Origin: Eopsaltria australis
Lineage: Eukaryota; Chordata; Aves; Passeriformes; Petroicidae
Assembly: GCA_034509425.1 (NCBI GenBank)
Contig: JAVTVJ010000012.1
Location: forward strand, 10,513,001-10,577,000
Length of the DNA: 64,000 nt
Reading direction: 5' to 3'
Shown: piece by piece, positions 12,815 to 59,900 of the stretch
How the letters are laid out: every line of letters starts with the position of its first letter
How positions within the stretch are numbered: the first letter of the stretch is position 1
Made by a program: the position numbers and the translations under genes
Notes under the pieces: model-generated
The model's database searches: none
The model's input: only the letters and a program-made list of their open reading frames with translations
Told to the model about the DNA's origin: nothing

Positions 12815-13338
12815 CCTCCGCCCGCGGGACCGGGCTGCCGCGCCGCCACGCTACGTCGGGGCCCTGCTGCCGCCGCCGGGCATCGCGGCGCCGCCCGCCA
12901 GCCGAACGCGGGGCTCAGGGCGCCGCGGAGCCCGGCGGCGGCGAGCGGCGCTCCCGGGAGCCGGCCGGCACCTTCGCCCCCGGGGCAGGGCGCGGCCTCG
13001 CCGCGCCCGGCACGGCCCCGCGGCGGACGCGCTTCGGCCTGCGGAGCATCCTGCGGGCGAGGGAACCGCTCGTCCCGTCCCGTCCCGTCTCGCAGAGCCC
13101 CTCAGCCCCAACGGCCGCCGCGCGGGGCTCCCGTCCCCGCCAGTTTCATATCCCCTTCCTGCCCCCGCCCCGAGCACGTCGGAGCGGGGCGCAGGGACAG
13201 GCACCGCCAGGCGCCTCCTGCCTGCCGGGGCGGGCGAGGCGGAACCGGCGGCAGCTCGCCCCCCGCCCACCCCCTTCGCCACGGGGCTCCGCCGCCCGGT
13301 GCCGCAGGCCGCCCGCACCGTGTCCTCGGGGGAGCGCC

Positions 13339-13356
13339 GGGCCGGGCCGGGCCGGG
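13339..13356 (+). other. G-quadruplex motif G3N2G3N2G3N2G3
   Basis: Four GGG runs separated by CC dinucleotides give a minimal-loop G4 motif on the plus strand, which is the template strand for KCNK13, about 530 bp upstream of its start codon. Folding is not shown by sequence. Confidence 0.7.
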
Positions 13357-13569
13357 CCGCGCCCCTGAGGGCAGCTGCCCCCAGCAGAGGCGCGGCCGCC
13401 GCCCCCGAAGTTCAGCGCGGCTGCCCCGCGGCCTCCAGCCCTCAGAGGGATGGGGCCTGCCCTCGCTTCCCGCCCTCAGGGAGCCGGCCCCGGGCTGTGG
13501 GGCAGAGGAGCTTCCGACGCCACGGGGCCTCCTAGGGGAACCGGGCATGAAACCCGTCAGTCGCTGATA

Positions 13570-16180
13570 TGCCCCCCCATCGAAGCCATAAAAATTACCG
13601 CCCTTTGCCAAAAGAGGGCACTTCCTTCTCTACAGGTCTGGTTATCCACTGCCTTCCCGACAAGGTGATACGTCTCTGTCCTCCAGCTCTCGGCAGTCGA
13701 AGGGAAATTGTGCAGGGAAAATACAAGCAGCTCTCCAGCTGCAATGTGGTTTTAAAATGCGTTATTTGCAGGTTCAAAGTGCAAAGCTCTCGATCCAAGT
13801 CTTCTGGAAATATCATTCCCACTATAAGAAGAAAAATATTAACTCAGCAATATCTGGTAGTTTCTACAGTGCTGAATTCTACTTTTAAATAATTGGGGGC
13901 TGGAATTCAACTCTGCTAAACATAGTAGCATACAAGCACTTTCTTTCCAGGGAATGACAACCTACACATGTATTTTTTGAAAGCAGGTTAACGAACTATA
14001 ACAACCGCTTCCCTCCTCCTTCCCACCCCAATTTTCTAATAATTGTGTTGCAGTCAAAATGCAACGGGAATGAACTCTAAGATCGCAGAAATCTCCCTTA
14101 ATGGCAGATAATTGTACACTCTGTGTAAGAGCCATTGATTGTCACACACCCTGAGGTATATTTGAGTATTGGTCCCAAGGGTGCACTGTGGGCAGTTCCA
14201 ATGCCAGTGTTTGAGAGAGGATCACCACCTGTGTGGCATTAACTGCTAAAGCAGCAGGCACAGAAAAAATAAGTCCTTTTCTTATGTTACACAGTAAACC
14301 AGCAGCCAGGGATGAATGGGAGTCATGTTTAATTTTTTCCTATTTGTTGTTATTCATAGATGATACATCATGCTGCAGGTTTTTATTCCTTCTTAATTAG
14401 TCTTCAGCATAGACTTTAGCATGGAAATTAGAATTAGCAGCAATGTTGGAAGACATGAAATAGCCAAAAATAGGAAGATGAGATGCCAGCCAAACTAACC
14501 ACTCTGTGCCAAGTGCTAAAGGTAACCACATGCTTCCATTAAAAAATGCTGGTGTATCTTTAAAATTATTGGCATAATTATGGAAAAAAACCCCAGAACA
14601 ACCTATACTCCTCTGCTTTGCCAGTCAAAAAGAAGACAGAACTCAATCAGTGCACTCTCAACCAGCAAAGGCAGTAGAACTGAGTGAGCACTATCTGTCC
14701 ACACCCAATGGCTCCATCGATCAAACCTGTTCAAGGGTGGCTTGGATTAGCACAGTGGGAAGAAGAGCCTTTAACTGCTTGAAACTATGACAAGGATCAA
14801 TGTGATTGCCCAAAGAAACATGAACAACAATAGGAATATTCATGGCAAATTATTCAAGGTTATTTGGTTCCTCCTTATTTACATATTACTTTGTTAGTGT
14901 GGAATAGTCATTTTAGTGTTTGTCTTGGGCATAGTCACTGCATTAAGGCAGGTAAGATCATCTGGGACAGTTTTGAAAGGCAAGTGTACTATTGGCATTG
15001 AACATCAAAAATTGCAAATTCCCTAATTTGTCAATTTTGATCTCAGCAGTGATTTAATAATCTCGTGAGAAGGCAGCTTTTAAGGATGTGCTCTCTATTA
15101 GAGGATAGAATAAGAGCAAGTTGATATTGACCAGAATCTTGAAAATGAGAATATGGCTTATTCTAAAGAATACTTTCTTGTAAAACAGGCCACCATTCCC
15201 ACTGCTCTTGGGTGAATAGCTGGAAAAACTGGAGTGTGTGGAGAGCATGAACAGTGTAATCAGAGTTACCCAACCATAACATTTAAGCAAGGTAGAATAA
15301 AGAAATGCAGTGTGTTCACTGGCATAAGCAAAAAAAAAAGAAAAAAGTAACTTTTAGTTTCAGGTTAAAAAAAAAAAAAGTGGTTCAACATGTTGCTGAC
15401 ATTTAAATTAACCCCAAATCAAAGTTAGCATCTTGTGAGCCTGAGCCCTGAACGCAATGCCATTACCCTCAGTACAGTCACTTGTGCATTATCAGGAAAC
15501 ATGCTGTTTTCCCTACCCCTCAGCACCACAAGCACACAGCTCCCTAGTGTCTGTGTGTGCAGGCATTAAGTGACAACAGATTGGTGGTGGTGAGGCTTAG
15601 CATAATTATAAAATAATAGGAAAGAAAAATCAATGTATTTACTGGTTATGTTGATAATATTGACTGACAACCCTGTAATTAAGAAAGCTACAGTCACTGA
15701 GTACCCCAATAATGATTACTAGTAAGTGGTCAGAGTGGAATTATTAACACATCAACAAATTACTTGGAAGACTCATGCAGAGGTTTACTTACTCTCATTG
15801 ACAGTGTCAGTACTTTTTAATTAGTGGTCTTCCTTGGAAGCGATTAGCTGGCACACTTAACCAAAACCCACTGCTTTTCTTTGGTGAAGCTATGGAATGG
15901 CTGCAATGTACTCCTGAGCCAACTTTATGCCTAATGAAACACCCTGACAGAGAAGCAAATAAACCAGCCCTCTATTACCTTTGATACTAAACAAAAATTC
16001 TTGAGGAACATAACCTTGACACTAACAAACTAATTAAAAAAAATAATAATACAAAAGTTCATGAACATGTGAAACTGGGCATCTAGAGCAGGGTAAACTT
16101 TTCAACATCCCTACCGCTTTGCTAGGAGTTTCAAAGAGATTGCATCTTTGGCAGATTCCTTCTGAATGTGAAGTAGGGAA
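13570..16180. other. Intergenic region between KCNK13 and TDP1
   Basis: The genes are tandem on the minus strand, about 4 kb apart. Apart from short A-rich runs near 15330 and 15367 I see no gene, RNA gene or clear mobile element in this part. Confidence 0.6.
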
Positions 16181-16790
16181 TCATAGAAGTATTTAAGATT
16201 ATTTAGTCTAAACATCAACAAAATACTACCAAGTCTACCACTAACCCATATGACTAAGTGTTACATCCACACATCTTTTAATACCTCCAGGGATGGTGAC
16301 TCCACTACTTCCCTAGGCCGTCTGTTCCAATGCCTCAGTGAAGAATTTTTCCCTAATATCCAATCTAAACCTTCCCTGGTGAAACTTAAGGCTCCTCTTG
16401 TCCCCTTGCTTGTTACCTGGGAGAAGAGGCTGATCCCCACCCGGCTACAGCCTCCTTGCAGGTAGTTGTAAAGAGCAGTAAGATCTCCACTGAGACTCCT
16501 TTTCTCCAGGCTAAACATCCCCAGCTCCTTCAGTTACTCCTCAGAAGACTTGTGCTTCAGACCCTCCACCAGTTCCATTGCCCTTCTCTGGACATGTTCC
16601 AGCCCCTCAATGTCTTTCTTGCCATGAGGGGCCCAAAACTGGACACAGCACTCAAGGTGTGGCCTCATGAATGCCGAGTATGGGGACCTGCCCTGGTCCT
16701 GCTGGCCACACTATTTTTGATACAAGCAATGTGTTCCACTAATGGGATGCTGTTGATTTTATAAAACACCTGGCAGTACACTTGCAAGAT
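16180..16790 (-). mobile_element. CR1 LINE 3' fragment just past the TDP1 poly(A) site
   Basis: The minus-strand sense encodes the decayed CR1 reverse-transcriptase C terminus ([20 protein letters not shown] in the frame at 16261-16518, then [14 protein letters not shown]). The plus strand shows CCAGGGATGGTGACTCCACT and CCCAAAACTGGACACAGCAC. Its 3' end faces KCNK13, and it lies in the same orientation as TDP1. The distal end near 16741-16777 carries the direct repeat described separately. Confidence 0.92.
16741..16777. repeat. 37-bp direct repeat, copy 1 (copy 2 at 18891-18927)
   Basis: AATGGGATGCTGTTGATTTT followed by ATAAAACACCTGGCAGTA is repeated at 18891-18927 with one mismatch (TGGCAG versus TGACAG). 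This copy sits at the far edge of the CR1 and might be a diverged form of the CR1 segment usually reading GGATGCCATTGGCC. The other copy has no clear CR1 around it. Confidence 0.85.
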
Positions 16791-16839
16791 ACAAGTTCCA
16801 ACCCAATCTGAAATGTACCCATTTAGAAGACAGAACAAA

Positions 16840-17247
16840 GGATATATCAACAAGATTGTCTTTATTTTTATTTGAATTTCACATATAATAACTTTTATTC
16901 CAGCTACTGGGGTCAACTGATGGTCTCCACAGAACAGTCATTTTTGAATTAATCACAGCTAAAAATGCAGAGAGACTCTTCGAGAACAGTTCTCATCTTG
17001 AAAACCATATTAGGAATCACAGTAAAGAAACAGCATATAAAAAGGTATTCAAAAAAGAAGGTTCACTTGTAATAATATGGTTATAGATTCTCCAAGAATT
17101 TCTCCCTTATTAACATTTTAATGTTTCAACTACAAATTAGCCATTATAGCAGACATCATAGCTTACAGAACAGAAATAAGCAGTTTTTGCAAGTAGCACA
17201 GCAGGCTCAGTGTCAGCGAGTGGAACATCACTGAATACTGGGAATGT
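16840..17247 (-). other. TDP1: TDP1 3' untranslated region (predicted)
   Basis: This is the sequence from the stop codon to the clustered AATAAA signals. No frame or conserved element was recognised. The right-hand boundary follows from the stop; the left one is inferred from the poly(A) signals. Confidence 0.6.
16861..16899 (-). terminator. TDP1: TDP1 polyadenylation signals
   Basis: On the minus strand there is an AATAAA at 16894-16899 and an overlapping pair, AATAAAAATAAA, at 16861-16872. A GU/U-rich stretch (TTTGTTCTGTCTTCT) follows at about 16820-16838, as expected beyond a cleavage site. This implies a 3' UTR of roughly 350-400 nt, ending near 16845. Confidence 0.7.
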
Positions 17248-54968
<37,721 letters not shown>

Positions 54969-55289
54969 GTTCCTAGGGATTAAAAAACACCAAACAAAAA
55001 ATGGTACGTTTTTGCTATGCTCAAGTCTGTCTCCCTGCCTAGTTCCCATTTGTTTATTACTAAGAAACCGTGCTTTAGTATTTGGCAGAAACTCCGGGAA
55101 ATTTCATAGTGTACATGGCTTGCTTCTGCGCCCACGAAACAAAGAAACACGTGCAATGGGGCCAACCATCAAGTGGGAAGCAGCTAATGTGCAAACCTGT
55201 TAGCGTGGAAAACACGCTAACATAGGAGCACTTATGGGAAAGCATTCCAAAAATCAGAGGTGTGATTTGTACGATACAGATGTTTCCCC

Positions 55290-55860
55290 GTGGCTGAGCG
55301 ATCCAGCGCGCTCTGCCGAGAGGATTCAGGAGCGCGGGCCGAGCCGGGGCGGCGCTTTCCGGCAGCCTCCGCGGGAACACTCCGGGACTGCGGCCTCCCT
55401 CCGTCACCCTTATGCCCTCAGCGAGCCCCTCCGCCACGCCTTCCCCCTAAACCGCGGCGGCAGAACGCGGCCACCGCCGCCGCTGAGGGCCGTACGGCCG
55501 GGACCGCGGTTCCCGCCGCCGCCCCACAGCGAAGGCAGCGACCGCGGCCGGGGAGGCGCCGCGCGGGCCCCGGCACCAAGGAGCTCCGGCGGCCGCTGCA
55601 GCCCGGCGGGCCCCGCACCGCTCAGCCCCGCCGCGCCCCGCGGCCGCCACCACTCACTCACCCACTCGCAGCCCGCGCCGGCAGCGCCCGCGATGGGGAG
55701 CGAGAGCAGGCCCAGGCCCCGGCCCCGGCCCGGGCCCGCCCTCTCTCTCCCGCGCGGCCCCGCCCCGCTCCGCTCCCCGGGCTGGTGGCGCGCGGCCGCC
55801 GTGAGGCGGCTCCGGGGGGTGCAGCGGCAAAGCAGGCGCTTCCCAGAGAGCTGGGTTATT
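55290..55860. promoter_or_regulatory. CpG island, probable bidirectional TDP1/EFCAB11 promoter
   Basis: A block of very high GC and CpG content lies between the divergent genes TDP1 (minus, first coding exon at 54.97 kb) and EFCAB11 (plus, ATG proposed at 55693). GC boxes occur (CCCCGCCCCGCTCC near 55758) and no TATA box was noted. A strong minus-strand donor series (GTGAGTGAGTGAG, 55651-55661) could end the non-coding first exon of TDP1 at 55662. Start sites cannot be fixed from sequence. Confidence 0.78.
55693..55800 (+). CDS. EFCAB11: EFCAB11 exon 1 (probable coding start)
   Basis: An ATG at 55693 opens 36 codons (MGSESRPRPRPRPGPALSL onward to PGWWRAAA), ending exactly at a GTGAGG donor at 55801 in phase 0, the phase needed by exon 2. 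The human protein also has a short, poorly conserved Arg-rich first exon, so position and size fit. Only the SE-R-R pattern near the start is shared in sequence. The (CGGCCC)-type repeat encodes the Arg-Pro run. Another start within the CpG island is possible. Confidence 0.45.
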
Positions 55861-56831
55861 CTAACGAGCCTTCATTTGACCTTAATAGCAGTTATGGGCA
55901 GGTGCGGAATTTGCATAATGTTTCGTTCGGCGCGGTGCTAATTGCTGTGTTTGAAGTGCCCCGCTAATGAGATAACTGCGTGAGGGCTTCGGGAAGGAGT
56001 GGGAGGGAAGCAGGTGTAAAATTAATCAAAGGAGCACGGCCCGCATCAAAGCGTACTTTGGCTACTGCAGTGGACTGAGCGCTCGCTTCTCGTTACTCTA
56101 TTTTATTGTAAGTTTATGGCTAGAGTTAACAGATTCTGAAAGTGCCAGCACGTAATGAAATCGGCAGGCTATTCTTGGAAAAGCATTCCTGAAAATCCAG
56201 CTGATTTGTGTAATTTCCCTAGTGCTTATCCGCAGAGTTGTGTATAATGCGTTTTCCTAAAATACTGCGTGGATATACCTTTCACTACTATTAGATATAA
56301 TACTGTATTATCAACCCTTGGTCAAGGTGTTCTGTAGGAAAAGCTCGTAGGAACGTTGGTTTTATATGTTACGTAGTCTCTTCTCTAAATATCGGCTCTG
56401 GAAACGCTTATTTCTTTTCTAGAAGTACTTCAGAAAGTCTGATGGCTTCTGACTACACTGGCATTGCACTCTCTCCTCATAGTTCCTATCAATATAGTGG
56501 CTTAACATTAAAGCTACCTGGCGTCTTACAAGGAAAAAATTAAAGTCTTGTAGAAGGAAATTTAATGTTATTTGTTTCCTATGTATTCTAAGTTTGCAAA
56601 AAGCTTTTTCATTGTAAGTGCATAAAATGTAGAAGTATGAAAAATTTTTCTTTTAACCTAAAAATCCCAAACTGAATAGACTTTGCCCATTTTCAATTTT
56701 ACCAGAACAGAGTAGATGAATAGAGTTTATTCAACAAGTGCCTGTTTTATTTTTCCTATAACAGTTACACAAAGTAAAAAATCCTAGGTTAGGTTTATTG
56801 GTTTTTAATGTAAATCACCTTCTTTCTGTAG
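55801..56831 (+). other. EFCAB11: EFCAB11 intron 1 (1.0 kb)
   Basis: It starts GTGAGG and ends TTTCTGTAG. The first part is the CpG-island edge and the rest is AT-rich. No other feature was recognised. Confidence 0.5.
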
Positions 56832-56926
56832 GTTTTTGAAGAGTGCAATGAAGATGGCAAAGGCTATTTAAGCAGAGGAGACTCTACAGTTGGTCTAGTA
56901 ACTTTTTTTGCTAGAAACCCTCAAAG
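56832..56926 (+). CDS. EFCAB11: EFCAB11 exon 2, first EF-hand
   Basis: 95 nt with acceptor TTCTGTAG|GTTTTT and donor CAAAG|GTATAT. It reads VFEECNEDGKGYLSRGDST and then VGLVTFFARNPQ. The human counterpart begins VFKACDEDHKGYLSRED, with the same phase at both ends. It supplies the first EF-hand loop of this small (about 160-residue in human) EF-hand protein, whose molecular role is poorly known. The loop starts with Asn instead of Asp, and the helix after it (GDSTVG for EDFKTA) has lost the usual hydrophobic residue, so calcium binding here may be weak. Remaining exons are beyond 64000; I searched 57-64 kb by eye without finding one. Confidence 0.87.
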
Positions 56927-59900
56927 GTATATACTTTTTCATTTATGTTCTGAGGATTCAGCTTATAGATGTCTCACTATTGAGAACACTCTGTACTCAC
57001 TGGTCTGCATTAATTGGAGTAGATTGCTGTAGGTGTGGTAAACAGAAATACCTACAGATCCTAAAAGCAATTTTCTAATCTGCAGGTATTTATTTAAAAA
57101 GAAAATAATTAAACCCCTACCTTTTCTGGCCAAGACTGTGATGAGCGGAAGGATGTATTGTGTTTCATATGTGTATGAGACATATAAAGTAAATTACTTA
57201 CTGAGCTTGTTACTGGTTTTTATTAGTGGTACATCCAATTTCTTTATTCAGTGATTTCAGTAAATGTGAAACTGCTGCATGTCCCAATAATAAACATGTA
57301 TTCTCAAAAATATATCTGGCTTTAGTTTCAAGTAATAGTTGGGCATTTTTAGCCATGACTTCTCAAATGTAAATCTGCAGCTCTACAAAAATCTTAAGAA
57401 AAGAAAGATTAATTGAGAGACATAATGTGTTTCCATGCTCACAGGAAAATACAGGATAAATTGTATGCCTTGATGTAGTTTTGGAAGTCATGTTTTTACT
57501 CAAGTGAATTAAAAAAGAGCACAAAAGATTTCAGAATACACACAGTATGTCTGTGAGTCTTTCTCATGGCATGTCAATAAATGGGAACAATCTACTATAA
57601 AGTGTATAATATATATAAAGTAGAAATGATAAATCACCTTTCTTCTCTGGCTTGAGAAATCTTCTTCCCCAAGGACCACTTGGGTCTATTTATTATTTTT
57701 TTAAATTAAATACATATTTTACAAAAACTGTCTTGACAAGGTCATAAACAAAATTGTGTGTATGATAGTTTAGAGTAAACCCCACAAAAATATTTTAGTA
57801 AACTTTGAAAGTAGTAATTTCTGATACATTTCAGCTGTGGGTAAACATTTTCTCCATGAACTATGGCCAGATCTAAAAGTGCAAAGGGCTTCTAACGTGA
57901 GTCTTAACTGCTGAATTATGAATCTGAAAATGCTCAGCTTCTACCTTATCTATCTTCTTCTAGTTATTTTTACGGTATAAAAATTAAGTGTTCTGTTGAA
58001 TTCCCTGGATGTTTCTTCCAGCAGGAGTACTCAAAACATGCTTAAGGCATTTAAACAAGAGCAGGCTGTGTGCATGAGTCACTGATGGCATCTCCTTGGA
58101 AAGAGAATAGAAGTAGAGGACTCCTGGGAAGACAGGAGATGCAGGTTTAGTTATTTCTTCCTGAAAAGGTGCCAAGTCACACCTGCTGTGGCTTTAGGCA
58201 CTGCCGTGACCACCTGTTAGACCATTTTGTCTGTGCAGCTGCACAAAAATTAATTAAGAAACCTTTGTTCTGGGGCTGATTCTGTCATTTAGTGGTTTTG
58301 CTAGCTCCTTAAGTGGGCCCAATTCCAGCAACTGTTGCCCCTTACCCGATTACTGCTCGTTGTGAAGATCCCTAAAAGGTCCCTGGGGAAGCGGATACCT
58401 TTTTTTTTGTGGCTTTTGCTGGCGTGCACTAGGTAAGATTTGTGGCACAGCCACATGTTTTGCTTTTGCTGATGATTAGGTCCTGTGTGTGTCCCTTTCA
58501 ATGTGTTTGAAAGGTTTTTAATCTAATTCTGAGAAACACCACTTTCTCTGTGCATTAAAGAGGAACCAAATGCAGATGTTGCAATCCTAGAAGTTGATTG
58601 TTAGGATCCAGTTCTTGATCATGTTATTGTGTATATTATTTCATTGAAAATTTTCAAAATCCTAGGCTATAGGAACAGCCCTTGTATGTTTTTGGAAACT
58701 ACTAAAAACAGCCCTGGCAAGGAGAGTCCTTTCAATTGCTTTTCCAAGATAAGGGGAATAGTGTGCTTATATTATTAAAGTGAAACTGTTTTTCAATTAC
58801 TCTACAGACTAACATAGTCTTTTCAGTAGAAATTGGAATTGCTTAGAATCATCAATGACAATCAAGCAACTGAATTTTTGGTAAATTGTTGTTGCATATT
58901 TTTCTTTGGTCACGTTTGCATTTATTCTATCAATTAAAAGTAATACTAACTTTACCCACTAGATGTCATGAATGATCTCTTCATTGGAAAAGGTGAACCC
59001 TGAGAATTTGGATCACATTCCTAGTCCACTTGATTTTTCAAAATAATTTGTTATAGCAATGCTATATTGTTTGTAAAATAGGACTTTAGTGTGGTTACTC
59101 ATAGAAATTTTGAACTTTATTGAATTCTAATATTTAAAATTAGACCTTCTGAGGCAAATATGGAAAGGGAAAAATGGAAACAGAGATTAACCTCATTGTT
59201 CAACTGATACTGCATGTATATTTGCATATAAATACTAGCAACGTTGTAGGAATCATGTTTATGTGACTTTTTTTTTCTTTCTCTGACAGTTTGCTTCAGT
59301 GATCCTCTTTTCCCCAAAATTATTTGAAGTGATCTAAAATGCTCTTATATTTTGGCAACCATTCAGCTAACTAGCTGCTAGCATTTAATCTTCCAAATGA
59401 CAAGGGGACTGCAGGAGTTGTAGTCACGAAAATATGTCCTTTCCCAAGCTGAAGTTTCCTTCCTGGTACTGTTACTTTTAGATCTAACTGAAAGCACTCT
59501 CTGCACTGTTCCTGGGAGGCCAGGCCCCCAATGTCCAGTGTTTTCCCTAACCCATGCTGTACCCTCACAGGAGGACACCAGCCGGTCGACAGCTGCTGCT
59601 GAGCAAGATGCCAACAGCAGGACACCTGACATCCAGAGAGGGGCAGCCTGAGCTTAAGGCTGCTTCCAGCTGCTCTTCTGGCACATCTAATCAAAGCTTT
59701 CTCACCAGGACTCCCTAGTCCTGGTTAGAAAGCCCTGGCGTGGGCTTTGGGGAAGTGTTGCAGGCCTGGTGGAACACAGAGCCTTAGCTTAACTGGTCTT
59801 ACCACGTTTGGCTTGTCCTTTCTCCAGAGTGAAATAAGCTTGGGTTGCTCTGAAATCTGCTCACATGTGGCCTCCTCTCAGGTGGTTGTCTCAATGCTGC

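Larger units (their letters stand above)
12150..13560. promoter_or_regulatory. KCNK13: CpG island and promoter region of KCNK13
   Basis: GC content and CpG density jump sharply against AT-rich flanks on both sides. The island covers KCNK13 exon 1 and about 750 bp upstream of its ATG (12814, minus strand), with GC boxes such as GGGGCGGG near 13225. No TATA box was noted. Long open frames in this block on both strands come from GC richness. The transcription start cannot be placed from sequence alone. Confidence 0.82.

Noticed and set aside
12516..13611. Open frames of up to 339 codons on both strands across the KCNK13 CpG island.
   Set aside because: They are Pro/Ala/Arg/Gly-rich in several frames at once, as expected from GC-rich DNA with few stop codons, and the plus-strand ones run antisense to KCNK13.
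54969..55049. Upstream ATG giving a 27-residue extension of the TDP1 first coding exon.
   Set aside because: A clear acceptor (TCCCTAG) lies four bases before the ATG at 54968, so the upstream frame is intron.
55234..55967. Long plus- and minus-strand frames (up to 235 codons) in the TDP1/EFCAB11 island.
   Set aside because: Low-complexity GC-rich translations with no family resemblance. Only the 55693-55800 part is kept, on the basis of splice phase.
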